Shown here: one piece after another, positions 54,417 through 63,183 of the stretch | Layout of the letters: each line of letters opens with the position of its first letter | Numbering within the stretch: the first letter of the stretch is position 1 | Origin: Mojavia pulchra JT2-VF2 | GTDB taxonomy: Bacteria; Cyanobacteriota; Cyanobacteriia; Cyanobacteriales; Nostocaceae | Assembly (NCBI GenBank): GCA_019359325.1 | Contig: JAHHHN010000005.1 | Location: 124,001-188,000, forward strand | Direction: 5' to 3' | Length of the DNA stretch: 64,000 nucleotides | The notes under the pieces: model-generated | What the model saw: the letters and a program-made list of their open reading frames with translations, nothing else | What the model was told of the DNA's origin: nothing | Database searches by the model: none | Program-made: the position numbers and the translations under genes

Positions 54417-54453
54417 CCCCTGTGAGAATGTCCTTAGAGGGGCTTTGTTTTTG
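54417..54453 (+). terminator. Possible terminator after LpxB-related gene
   Basis: CCCCT and AGGGG enclose a 16-base loop, followed by CTTTGTTTTT. Short stem, so only moderately convincing. Confidence 0.4.
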
Positions 54454-54565
54454 GCTGCGCTAGATGCCCGTATTTTTACTATTACCCTATATAGTGATTT
54501 ATTACCAAAATATAAATTATACAAATCATAAAAATACCCAAATTTTTGATAAGACTCAAATATAT

Positions 54566-57500
54566 ATGGAAACGCTAACAAAGCAAGTAAGTCAAACTCA
54601 AGAGATTTTATTACATCGCATTGCAAACCGTATCCGGCAATCTTTAGAACTGCAAGAAATTTTATCGGCGACGGTTGCAGAAGTCCGCTCGTTTCTAGAC
54701 ACCGATCGCATCAAAATTTATCAGTTTCAACCTGATGGTCATGGGTTAGTAATTGCCGAATCAATTCAGGAAGGTCGGTTACCACCGCTTTTGGGGTTAA
54801 ATTTCCCCGCAGATGACATCCCACCCTATGCCCGTGAACTGTTTGTCCGAGCACGCCAGCGAAGTATTGTCGATTTGACAACACACGAAATTGGTATTAG
54901 TCCTCTCGATTGCTCAGAAACAGGCGAACCATTAGACCAGCCAGATATTCGCTATCGTCCCGTCGATCCTTGTCATGTAGAATATTTGACGGCAATGGGC
55001 GTAAAATCTTCAGTTGTAGTGCCGATTGTTTTAAAGAGCAAGGAAACAGGGAAAGATTCATTACCTTCTCTTTTGCAATCATCTCAATTGTGGGGACTAT
55101 TGGTATCTCACCATTCAGAAACGCGAGTGGTGACAGAACAGGAATTACTATTAATTCAGTCGGTGGTCGATCAAGTGGCGATCGCCATATCGCAATCGAT
55201 TTTGCTCAGTCAAGTGCGAGAGCAAGCCCGTCAAGAAGCAATTATTAATCAAGTTACCGAGCAACTGCATACTACGCCCATTGCCCAGCTGCAAGCTGCC
55301 CTTGAAGAAACAGTAGCTGCCTTTGCTGGCTCTGGAGGACGGCTCTACTTACTGCCAGACGGCGAACAAACAGCAAAAATCTATACCTGTGGGGTGCAGC
55401 CTAGTCAACTCGACCTCGGACAAGGTGAGACAACGAGCAATTCAAAGGAGGGCTTTTCTTGGCAGGTGAGCGTGAACGCGAAGGGTAGACCAATTGAGGA
55501 ACATCGATTGTGGCAGAAATATCTCTTTGCCACTGTCTCACCCCCTGAGCATCCAGAAAAGCCTAGCACCAAATCATGGTCAGTAAATTGGATGAGAGCC
55601 GTTTACGCTTTGACTCCTCCACCTAACGAACTCAGTTGTGACTCGAATTTGTGGGCGGTCGCCGATCTTTATAAAGAACCCTTATTGCGATCGCTCGGCC
55701 CCAGCTTCCAAGCAACCCAAATCCGGGGCTTGTTGATTGTACCGCTACAGCATGGTGCCACCGTCGTTGGCTGTTTAACCATCTTCCGAGATGAGGTGGA
55801 TATTGAAACTATTTGGGCAGGTTGTGTTGATACCGATTCTCGCCAACTGATGCCGCGTCAGTCCTTTGCAGCATGGCGCGAACTGAAAACCGGGCAAGCA
55901 CAGCAGTGGTCAGAATCGGAAGTTAAACTAGCGCAAGCATTAGGTGAACGCTTTGCAACAGCAGTAAAGCAGTATCGACTTTACGAACAAGTGCAGGCCC
56001 TGAATACAAACCTAGAGCAACAAGTGCGCGATCGCACTGCCGAACTGCAACAGACAAACACCAATTTGCAACGCTCGACTATTGAGCTAGAGCGCTCGGT
56101 GGAACGGCAGCAAGCCTTGGCTCGGATCATTGCTAATATGCGACAGTCGCTGGACGTTATCACTATTTTCCGAACCACAACTGAGGAGGTTTGTCAATTA
56201 CTTAAGAGCGATCGCTTAACAGTCTATCGTTTTAATGCCGACTGGGGAGGTGAATTTGTCAGTGATTATGAATCTGCAAATCCCGAATGGCAGAGAAATG
56301 TCAAGCTTGGAGTCGGTATGGTGTGGGATGACACCTACTTACAGGAAACGAAAGGTGGACGCTACCGCAATAATGAAACTTTTGTAGTTGATGATATCTA
56401 TAGCGTCGGATTTGCTCAGTGCCACCTTGATATACTTGAACAATTTCATGTCAAAGCCTTCATGATTGCGCCGATTTTTATCGGGCAAGAACTCTGGGGC
56501 TTATTGGGAGCCTATCAACACTCAAGCAGTCGGCATTGGGAAGCTTTAGAAGTTGAGTTTTTCACGCAAATAGCAACTCAGTTGGGAGTGGCATTGCAAC
56601 AAGCTGAGTACCTAGAACAAGTGCGATCGCAAACCAGACAATTGGCGCTTGTAGCAGAGCAACAGCAAACTTTAGCAAGTGTGATCACCAAAGTTCGGGA
56701 ATCACTGAACTTGAATGCAATTTTTGAAACAACCACCCAGGAACTCCGCCGAGTACTCAATGCGGATCGTGTTGTGGTCTTTCGCTTCTATTCCGAATCT
56801 AACTATGACGGCGGCGAAGTCATTGCAGAAGATGTTGCGTCGCATTTCCCATCGACCTTAAGGGCGAAGGTGTACGATCGCTGCTTGGGCGAGCAGAATA
56901 TTGAGAAATTCTGCCAAGGCTACATTCATGCAGTCACTGATATTTATAACAGCGAGTTAGACGATTGTTATGTTTCGATGCTGTCTCGCTTCCAAGTGAG
57001 GGCGAACTTAGTAATTCCCATGATCAAGCAAGGGCAGCTATGGGGTTTACTGTGTATTCATCAATGCCAAAAATCTCGTGAGTGGCAAGAGTCGGAAATT
57101 GAATTTGTTAACCAAATCGCCTCTCAGTTAGGAGTTGCCTTACAACACGCCGTACTGCTCAACCAAACACAGCAGCAAGCCGCACAACTTTCGCAAGCGC
57201 TTGAGCATTTGCAGCAAACTCAAGCTCATCTGATTCAGTCTGAAAAGATGTCGAGTCTGGGGTTACTAGTAGCAGGGGTTGCCCATGAAATTAACAATCC
57301 AGTCAACTTTATCTACGGCAATCTCACTCATATTCATGAATATACGCAAAACTTGATTGGGATGCTTAATCTCTATCAACAGGTCTATCCTGAACCTAAT
57401 GTGCAAATTCAACAACAAGCAAAATTAGCAGATTTAGAATTCATCGCTGAAGATTTGCCTAAACTGTTTTCTTCACTGAAACTAGGTGCTGAACGAATTT

Positions 57501-58099
57501 ATGAAATAGTTCTTTCCTTACGAAATTTCTCTCGTCTCGACCAAGCCGAGGTAAAACCTGTTGATATTCATGAGGGACTCGATAGCACTCTATTAATATT
57601 GCAATATCGTCTTAAGCCTAATTCATTGCATTCAGGCATTGAGATTGTCAAACAGTACGGCGAGTTACCGTTTGTAGAGTGTTTTGCTGGGCAACTTAAC
57701 CAAGTGTTTATGAACCTATTAGTAAATGCGATCGATGCGCTGGAGGATTTATGCCGACAGTCTGCTAAATCAGGTGCAAAGAAACACCACCCTATCATCA
57801 CTATAAAAACACAGCTTATAGGAGATGATCGGGTGCAAATCTCCATTAAAGATAATGGAGCCGGGATGACAAAAGAGATACAGGCTAAACTATTCGATCC
57901 ATTTTTCACAACAAAGGCTGTGGGCCAAGGTACAGGTTTGGGACTCTCAATTAGTTACCAAATTGTAGAAAAGCACGCAGGTAAATTAGAATGTCTGTCC
58001 CAACCTGGTGAGGGGGCTGAGTTTGTGATTGACATTCCAGTTAAACAATCTGGGGTCAAAGTAGCAAAGACACTGTTGGCGAATTCCCAAAATAGCTAA
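54566..58099 (+). CDS. Knotless (Cph2-type) phytochrome fused to two CBCR GAF domains and a histidine kinase
   Basis: 1177 residues from ATG 54566 (an ATG at 54464 would add 34). GAF1 (15-205) has FPADDIPPYARELF and CHVEYLTAMGV, with Cys136 at the bilin position. The next domain (235-470) has a PHY tongue: WAG (417-419), PRQSFAAWRE (430-439). There is no N-terminal PAS, as in Cph2. GAF3 (515-685) shows ADWGGEFV, WDDTYLQETKGGRY and AQCHLDILEQFHVKA with Cys619, like red/green-type CBCRs. GAF4 (700-865) has DDCYVSMLSRFQVRANLVIP: Cys801 but Tyr for His. The kinase has GVAHEINNPVNF (His907), a fitting N box and GTGLGLSISYQIV. It probably senses light; the partner regulator is not seen. Confidence 0.85.
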   Translation: METLTKQVSQTQEILLHRIANRIRQSLELQEILSATVAEVRSFLDTDRIKIYQFQPDGHGLVIAESIQEGRLPPLLGLNFPADDIPPYARELFVRARQRSIVDLTTHEIGISPLDCSETGEPLDQPDIRYRPVDPCHVEYLTAMGVKSSVVVPIVLKSKETGKDSLPSLLQSSQLWGLLVSHHSETRVVTEQELLLIQSVVDQVAIAISQSILLSQVREQARQEAIINQVTEQLHTTPIAQLQAALEETVAAFAGSGGRLYLLPDGEQTAKIYTCGVQPSQLDLGQGETTSNSKEGFSWQVSVNAKGRPIEEHRLWQKYLFATVSPPEHPEKPSTKSWSVNWMRAVYALTPPPNELSCDSNLWAVADLYKEPLLRSLGPSFQATQIRGLLIVPLQHGATVVGCLTIFRDEVDIETIWAGCVDTDSRQLMPRQSFAAWRELKTGQAQQWSESEVKLAQALGERFATAVKQYRLYEQVQALNTNLEQQVRDRTAELQQTNTNLQRSTIELERSVERQQALARIIANMRQSLDVITIFRTTTEEVCQLLKSDRLTVYRFNADWGGEFVSDYESANPEWQRNVKLGVGMVWDDTYLQETKGGRYRNNETFVVDDIYSVGFAQCHLDILEQFHVKAFMIAPIFIGQELWGLLGAYQHSSSRHWEALEVEFFTQIATQLGVALQQAEYLEQVRSQTRQLALVAEQQQTLASVITKVRESLNLNAIFETTTQELRRVLNADRVVVFRFYSESNYDGGEVIAEDVASHFPSTLRAKVYDRCLGEQNIEKFCQGYIHAVTDIYNSELDDCYVSMLSRFQVRANLVIPMIKQGQLWGLLCIHQCQKSREWQESEIEFVNQIASQLGVALQHAVLLNQTQQQAAQLSQALEHLQQTQAHLIQSEKMSSLGLLVAGVAHEINNPVNFIYGNLTHIHEYTQNLIGMLNLYQQVYPEPNVQIQQQAKLADLEFIAEDLPKLFSSLKLGAERIYEIVLSLRNFSRLDQAEVKPVDIHEGLDSTLLILQYRLKPNSLHSGIEIVKQYGELPFVECFAGQLNQVFMNLLVNAIDALEDLCRQSAKSGAKKHHPIITIKTQLIGDDRVQISIKDNGAGMTKEIQAKLFDPFFTTKAVGQGTGLGLSISYQIVEKHAGKLECLSQPGEGAEFVIDIPVKQSGVKVAKTLLANSQNS

Positions 58100-58629
58100 A
58101 CTGAATCGATTAGTTCAGAGATGAAACGATTAAGAGCTTTCTGAGCAGTTTTATAACCAGGTGCTTGCTTACGCAACTTTAGTTCGGACAAAACATGGTC
58201 ACGTAAAATTTTAAGTTCTGCAACAGGCAATTTAACAGACTGTTTTGCGATGGGCTGTGCCCCGCCGTAGGCGATCGCGCTATCAGATGTTTGATGAAAC
58301 TCGCTCTGCCGTGTAATACTCGGTTGAAGTTCGTTTTCTGGTCGAATCGGAGCGAAAACTTCTGAGTTTCTCCGTGTAATACTTGGTTGAGGTTCTAATT
58401 CTGCCGATGTTAAGAATTGAATATCATCTTGGTCTCTTCGTGTATTACATGGATAAGACTGCTCTTTAATTATTTCCTCCAAATAATCTGCTCTGGTTAA
58501 TCCCAAACATTCAGAAACAATACCTAACCTCTTCCAAGTATCATCTGTTAGTCGCAAAGAACGTACTTCACGATACTCATCATTTTTAAGTGTAAACTTA
58601 CCTTGAATATCCCTCTTGAGCTTTTTCAT
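58096..58629 (-). CDS. Ribbon-helix-helix-like DNA-binding protein with palindromes in its own gene
   Basis: 177 residues, GGAAAGG just before the ATG. REVRSLRLTDDTWKRLGIVS followed by ECLGLTRADYLEEIIKEQ fits a ribbon-helix-helix fold. The middle is low-complexity with PSITRR, PSITRQ and PCNTRR; these tripled motifs are the translation of a DNA palindrome that also occurs three times upstream. The C-terminus (LKILRDHVLSELKLRKQAPG) is helical. It overlaps the phytochrome-kinase stop by four bases on the opposite strand. An autoregulatory DNA-binding role is likely but inferred. Confidence 0.6.
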   Translation of the reverse strand: MKKLKRDIQGKFTLKNDEYREVRSLRLTDDTWKRLGIVSECLGLTRADYLEEIIKEQSYPCNTRRDQDDIQFLTSAELEPQPSITRRNSEVFAPIRPENELQPSITRQSEFHQTSDSAIAYGGAQPIAKQSVKLPVAELKILRDHVLSELKLRKQAPGYKTAQKALNRFISELIDSV

Positions 58630-58743
58630 AAAACCTTTCCCATGTATTACACGGAAAGCCTACAAACTTTTACCGAAAAAAGCAACCGCGTATTACACCG
58701 AAGAGTAGATTTCTCAGGTGATATTTCTCCATGTAATACACGG
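58309..58743. repeat. Six copies of the 15-bp palindrome CCGTGTA(A/T)TACACGG
   Basis: Copies at 58309-58323, 58372-58386, 58438-58452 (inside the RHH gene) and 58640-58654, 58686-58700, 58729-58743 (upstream of it), each with zero to three mismatches. The fourth lies 10 bases before the start codon. Spacing varies from 46 to 188 bases, so this is not a simple tandem array. Confidence 0.85.
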
Positions 58744-58795
58744 CAAAATATAGTTTGATTTTTAATTAAGAAGGTATATTTTGTAGCTGTTTGAA

Positions 58796-58996
58796 GCGAG
58801 ACGAGCGAGTTTTGGCAAAAGGTATGCCACTAAGCCAAGCATCCAACCTGACTAAATTCAATGCTGTAGCAGTGAGAATATGCGCCTATATGGGTTTTAA
58901 CCAATCCGATGTAGCGAGAGCGACGTAGTGCGGAACGCCGTATACCTTGTGAGTGTGTTGCTTCGATGCCTGCACGCTGGTTATAATTCTTTTTCC
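58796..58996 (-). pseudogene. Remnant of an IS1182-type transposase
   Basis: Minus-strand reading gives WKKNYNQRAGIEATHSQGIR, RSALRRSRYIGLVKTH and EFSQVGCLA before a stop, the C-terminal RAGxExTxSQGxRxxxLRRxRYxGLxKTH pattern of IS1182-like transposases. No intact gene or clear ends remain. The remaining sequence to 59397 shows no gene. Confidence 0.65.
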
Positions 58997-59397
58997 ATAG
59001 CAAGCGATTTGATTCCCTCCCTCATTCGAGCGATCGCTTCCAACCCAATCACCGAAATAGCCTTTCGCTACAGCTCTGGCGTGACCTCCAGATAACGCTG
59101 AAGACCTGCTTGTATTTGACTACTGGATACTGGAGAACGGAAGCGACGACTTTTCCAATGTCGCCTAACCCACTTTTACCGACTTTTGACCATTAAAAAG
59201 CCCCACTTCCAAGGGCAAGGGAATATTTTGAAGTTTTAAGCCGTTTTCCTGTGAGCGAAACTTCTATAGTAAGGCTCCTATTTGATTCTTGCGAAGCTAG
59301 GTACACATCTATCCCTTCTTTCCTATTCCCTGCCCACCCAAGTAAATTCTCCGAATCAAATCGGATTGCTATAATATCACTGCTATTGAATAGCAGC

Positions 59398-60606
59398 TTA
59401 TATATTTGCTAAATTAATAGCCAATGATTGTAGAGATTGTGGAACAATCTCATCACTTACTGAAAAATCGTATACATTATTGACTACACCTAAGCTCAAG
59501 GCAGCCTTTTGGTAGTCGTTAACAATATCCTGATTTAATCCGCGTGAGTATAATTGATTAGCCAAACTAATGACATCCTCAATCAAGGCATTGTTATTGA
59601 TGCTGAGGGGTGCGCTATTAGCTTTAGGCGCGTAAGTATAAAAAATTATAGAATCAAGCTTGCCATCAGCATTAGAGTCAGTAACTTTGGATATGCGGTT
59701 GCCTTTGACATCGTAAGTATAAAAAATTAGGGAGTCGGGCTTGCCGTCAGCATTGGAGTCAGTAATTTCTGATGTGAGGTTTCCTTTAGCGTTGTAAGTA
59801 TAAATACTTAGCAATTCCGGCTTGCCATCAGCATTGTTGTCATAAATTTCGGATGTGAGGTTGCCTTTGGCATTGTAGGTATTGGTAGTTTTGAAGTCCG
59901 GCTTGCCATCAGCATTATTGTCATAAATTATGGATGTGAGGTTGCCTTTGGCATTGTAAGTAAAACTACTTACAGAATCAGTCTTGCCATCAGCATTGAA
60001 GTCATTACTTTCTGATGTGAGGTTGCCTTTGGCATCGTAAGTGTAGGTATTTATATAGTTAGCTTGTCCATCAGCATCAGAGTCAGTAGTGTCTGAGATA
60101 CGCTTACCGTAAACGTTATAAGTATAAATACTTATAAAATCCTGCATTCCATCAGCATTGTAGTCATAACTTTCGGATATACGGTTACCTTTATTGTCGT
60201 AAGTAAAAGTAACTTTAGAATCGGGCTTACCATCAGCATTGGAGTCAGTAATTTCTGATGTGAGGTTTCCTTTAGCATTGTAAGTATAAATATACTTATA
60301 GTCAGCCTTTCCATCAACATCGTAGTCATAGCTTTCTGATGTAAGTTTACCTTGGGCATTGTAAGTAAAACTACTTTTAGAATCGCTCTTCCCATCAGCA
60401 TTGAAGTCATCCATTACGGATATGCGTTTTCCCTTAGTATTGTAAACAAAATTACTAATAGAATCAGCTTTTCCATCAGCATTTTCGTCCGAGCTTTGGG
60501 ATACGAGGTTACCTTTGGTATCGTATTTATAGGTAACTCTTTTGTCCAATGATCCGTTGCCGTCGAAGTCATAGCCTTCAGTTATCAATTTATATTTTTG
60601 AGGCAT
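59398..60606 (-). CDS. Tandem-repeat protein with DxNADGKxD loops, copy 1
   Basis: 402 residues, made of about twelve 25-residue repeats: YTYNAKGNLTSEITDSNADG then KPDSIIFYTYD. The DxNxDGxxD stretch resembles an EF-hand/dockerin calcium loop, while YTYDAKGN resembles RHS/YD repeats. The last 60 residues (LIEDVISLANQLYSRGLNQD) are non-repeat and conserved in the paralogue. No signal peptide. Probably a calcium-stabilised extracellular or surface protein, secreted by an unrecognised route. Confidence 0.7.
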   Translation of the reverse strand: MPQKYKLITEGYDFDGNGSLDKRVTYKYDTKGNLVSQSSDENADGKADSISNFVYNTKGKRISVMDDFNADGKSDSKSSFTYNAQGKLTSESYDYDVDGKADYKYIYTYNAKGNLTSEITDSNADGKPDSKVTFTYDNKGNRISESYDYNADGMQDFISIYTYNVYGKRISDTTDSDADGQANYINTYTYDAKGNLTSESNDFNADGKTDSVSSFTYNAKGNLTSIIYDNNADGKPDFKTTNTYNAKGNLTSEIYDNNADGKPELLSIYTYNAKGNLTSEITDSNADGKPDSLIFYTYDVKGNRISKVTDSNADGKLDSIIFYTYAPKANSAPLSINNNALIEDVISLANQLYSRGLNQDIVNDYQKAALSLGVVNNVYDFSVSDEIVPQSLQSLAINLANI

Positions 60607-61021
60607 TTTCTTTAACAGTAATAATACTGACGTGAAATTACTGAATCAATTATATGAATATGTGCTCTATTTCTGGGTAAATTTTAGAAAATTGATACGT
60701 GTTGTAACATGATTTTGACTGTTTAAAATCATTACAGTAAAGTCATAAATTTGAAAAAATCCACATCCACCGTTAGAAAGATTTTATGTATAAATTTTCA
60801 GGTTTTGTCTTCAATTTCAGTAAGTGCTTATACTACTTATCGATGGAATAAACAGTATCGCTAGTTACCTGTTAACAGATAAATCAATAGTGAATTCTTG
60901 AGTACAAGAAGAATTTACGATTGACTTTTAAGTAGCTCCAGGCGATCGCGCTTCCAAGGACAAAGGGATATTTTAGAATTTTGCCAGCACACACAGCAAA
61001 GCCGAAGCTTTAACTCAGCCC
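60607..61021. other. Gap between repeat-protein paralogues
   Basis: No gene. The flank just upstream of copy 1 (GTAATAATACTGACGTGAAA) matches that of copy 2. GCGATCGCGCTTCCAAGG near 60943 recurs downstream of each paralogue (compare 59207 and 62685), evidence that the whole segment was duplicated. Confidence 0.6.
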
Positions 61022-61176
61022 AACGTGAGTTCGATGAACCTCTCCCCAACCCCTCTCCGACGCGGAGAGAAGCTTAAATATCTTGGTTTTCAACGAAAAA
61101 ATCCAGATTTTAAAGCCTCTTCTCTTTTAGGGGAGAGGTTTAGAGAAAGGTTTTTTAAATCTGTCGAACTTACGTT
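61022..61176. mobile_element. MITE-like element (155 bp) inserted at the end of repeat-protein copy 2
   Basis: Terminal inverted repeats AACGTGAGTTCGA (61022) and TCGAACTTACGTT (61164) match over 12 of 13 bases. Inside, CCTCTCCCC (61039) and GGGGAGAGG (61130) form a second pair. No coding capacity. Its right end overlaps the last codons and supplies the stop of the gene at 61170-62390. Confidence 0.7.
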
Positions 61177-62390
61177 AAATTATTGACTGCGCCTAAGCTC
61201 AACGCACTCTTTTGGTAGTCGCTCAAAATATCGTTATTTAATTCGCGTGAGTATAATCCATCAGCCAAACTGATGACATTATTAATAGAGCCATTGTTCT
61301 TGATGCTGAGGGATGCGCTAATATCTATGGGTACGTAAGTATAAGTAGCTATATAGTCAGAATTGCCATCCGCGTTGTAGTCATAAACTTCGGATGTGCG
61401 GTTACCGTTAGCATCGTAAGTATAAGTAGCTATGTAGTCAGTCTTGCCATCCGCATTAGAGTCAGTACTTTCGGATATGCGGTTACCTTTAGCATTGTAT
61501 GCATAAGTATTTATGGAGTCAGGCTTGCCATCAGCATTGTAATCAGAAATTTCAGATCTAAGGTTGCCTTTGGCATCGTATCTATAAGAAATTATAGAGT
61601 CAGGCTTGCCATCAGCATTGTAGTCAGAAATCCCGAATATGCGGTTACCTTTAGCATTGTATGCATAAGTATTTATGGAGTCAGGCTTGCCATCAGCATT
61701 GTAATCAGAAATTTCGGATCTAAGGTTGCCTTTGGCATCGTATGTATAAGTATATTTGTAGTCAGCCCGTCCATCACCATTGGTGTCATAACTTTCGGAT
61801 GTGCGGTTACCTTTGGCATTGTATGTATAAGAAATTATATATTCAGGCTTGCCATCAGCATTGGTGTCAGTAATTTCTGATGTGCGGTTGCCTTTGGCAT
61901 CGTATCTATAAGAAATTATAGAGTCAGGCTTTCCATCAGCATTGGCGTCATAACGTTCGGATGTGCGGTTGCCTTTGGCATCGTATGTATAAGTATATTT
62001 GTAGTCAGTCTGTCCATCACCATTAGTGTCATAACTTTCAGATATGCGGTTACCTTTGGCATCGTATGTATAAGAAATTCTGGAATCAGGCTTTCCATCA
62101 GCGTTGGTGTCAGAAATTTCGGATATGCGGTTACCTTTGGCATCGTATGTATAAGAAATTCTGGAGTCAGGCTTTCCATCAGCATTAGTGTCAAGAATGT
62201 ATGATGTAAGGTTACCTTTGTTATCATATGTATAACTATTTATATAGTCAGCCTTTCCATCAGCATTGGTGTCATAACTTTCGGAAATCTTATTGCCTTT
62301 AGCATCGTACTTATAGTTAACTATAAGTTCAAATATTCCGTCACCATTGTTATCTATTCGTTGAGTTATCAACTTGTATTGTTGAGGCAT
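61170..62390 (-). CDS. Tandem-repeat protein with DxNADGKxD loops, copy 2 (C-terminus replaced)
   Basis: 406 residues with the same start (MPQQYKLITQRIDNNGDG) and 25-residue repeats as copy 1, about thirteen units; several differ only by a residue (YNADGKPDSI). The end LSLGAVNNLT then a stop is about 20 residues shorter than copy 1, whose tail reads VYDFSVSDEIVPQSLQSLAI. The final Thr and stop codon lie inside the right terminal repeat of the MITE-like element, so the insertion truncated the gene slightly. Confidence 0.7.
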   Translation of the reverse strand: MPQQYKLITQRIDNNGDGIFELIVNYKYDAKGNKISESYDTNADGKADYINSYTYDNKGNLTSYILDTNADGKPDSRISYTYDAKGNRISEISDTNADGKPDSRISYTYDAKGNRISESYDTNGDGQTDYKYTYTYDAKGNRTSERYDANADGKPDSIISYRYDAKGNRTSEITDTNADGKPEYIISYTYNAKGNRTSESYDTNGDGRADYKYTYTYDAKGNLRSEISDYNADGKPDSINTYAYNAKGNRIFGISDYNADGKPDSIISYRYDAKGNLRSEISDYNADGKPDSINTYAYNAKGNRISESTDSNADGKTDYIATYTYDANGNRTSEVYDYNADGNSDYIATYTYVPIDISASLSIKNNGSINNVISLADGLYSRELNNDILSDYQKSALSLGAVNNLT

Positions 62391-62794
62391 TTTTCTAGCT
62401 AGTAATAATAGCGTGAAATTACTCGATCATTATATCAGCCGATTTCTTCAAGGATAATTTCTAGAAAATTCAAACTTGTCGTAGCATGAATATGATGAGT
62501 TAAAATCGTTGCAACGGTATATACATTTTAGAATGCTTTACATCCATCTTTAGAAAGAATTAATCTAGAAATTTTAGTATGTCTTTGTGCTGCTTAATGA
62601 TGGAAGAAACTGTATCGGTAGTGACTCATTAACAGTTAAATTGTTATTTGCGATCGCCCTTAGACACTGTGCTAGGCGCGATCGCACTTCCAGAAGGGGA
62701 AATATTGGAGTTTTGTAAGCACTGCAAAGCAAAAGTAGCGATCGCAAAACTCCAAAATTACGTTATTTTAGACTCGTGCTATTTCGATCACAGT
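62391..62794. other. Gap with HIP1 sites between paralogue 2 and remnant 3
   Basis: No gene. Contains HIP1 sites and the GATCGCACTTCCAGAAGGGG segment that matches downstream flanks of the other two paralogues. The promoter of copy 2 must lie just after 62390. Confidence 0.6.
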
Positions 62795-63050
62795 CTAACT
62801 ATATGCTAAATCACTAGTTAACAGTGTATTCATTGCCAGGTTCGATCCCAATACTTGTGCAGAGTTGGGGGTTATCTCATCAGGAGCGGAGAAATTTGGT
62901 GAATTGACTGCACCTAAACTCAACACGGGCTTGCCATTACCTTTGGTATTGTAAGTCAAGTAAGCTTGATAGTCAGGCTGTCCATCAGCATTGTAGTCAT
63001 AACTTATTGATGTGCGATTGCCTTTGGCATCGTAGGTATAAATGTTTATA
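62795..63050 (-). pseudogene. Third repeat-protein paralogue, 5'-deleted remnant
   Basis: Only about 85 codons survive: YTYDAKGNRTSISYDYNADG then QPDYQAYLTYNTKGNGKP and a tail LSLGAVNSPNFSAPDEITPN ending SDLAYS and a stop at 62795. The N-terminus and all but two repeats are missing; similarity stops abruptly at about 63050. Confidence 0.75.
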
Positions 63051-63055
63051 TATTG

Positions 63056-63081
63056 GTGCTTCCTCTAGGGTGAGGAAGCAC
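63056..63081. repeat. 10-bp-stem hairpin at the remnant's broken edge
   Basis: GTGCTTCCTC-TAGGGT-GAGGAAGCAC is a perfect hairpin exactly where the third paralogue breaks off. No T-tract. It may be the scar of the deletion or an element end. Confidence 0.5.
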
Positions 63082-63183
63082 AGCCTCTGGTGCAACTTCC
63101 TCAAAAGGAAACCAGAGAAGATGAAGATGGAGGGACAAAGAGATTAAGCGAGTATAAATGCACATTCCCCTTATCCCCTGTAT

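Noticed and set aside
59398-62390. RHS toxin interpretation of the YD-like repeats
   Set aside because: Repeats are 25 residues with DxNADG loops, no RHS core (DPxGxx) or C-terminal toxin domain follows.
62838-62860. GGTTCGATCCC resembling a tRNA T-arm
   Set aside because: No acceptor stem, D-arm or anticodon arm around it; it lies in the remnant of the third repeat-protein copy.
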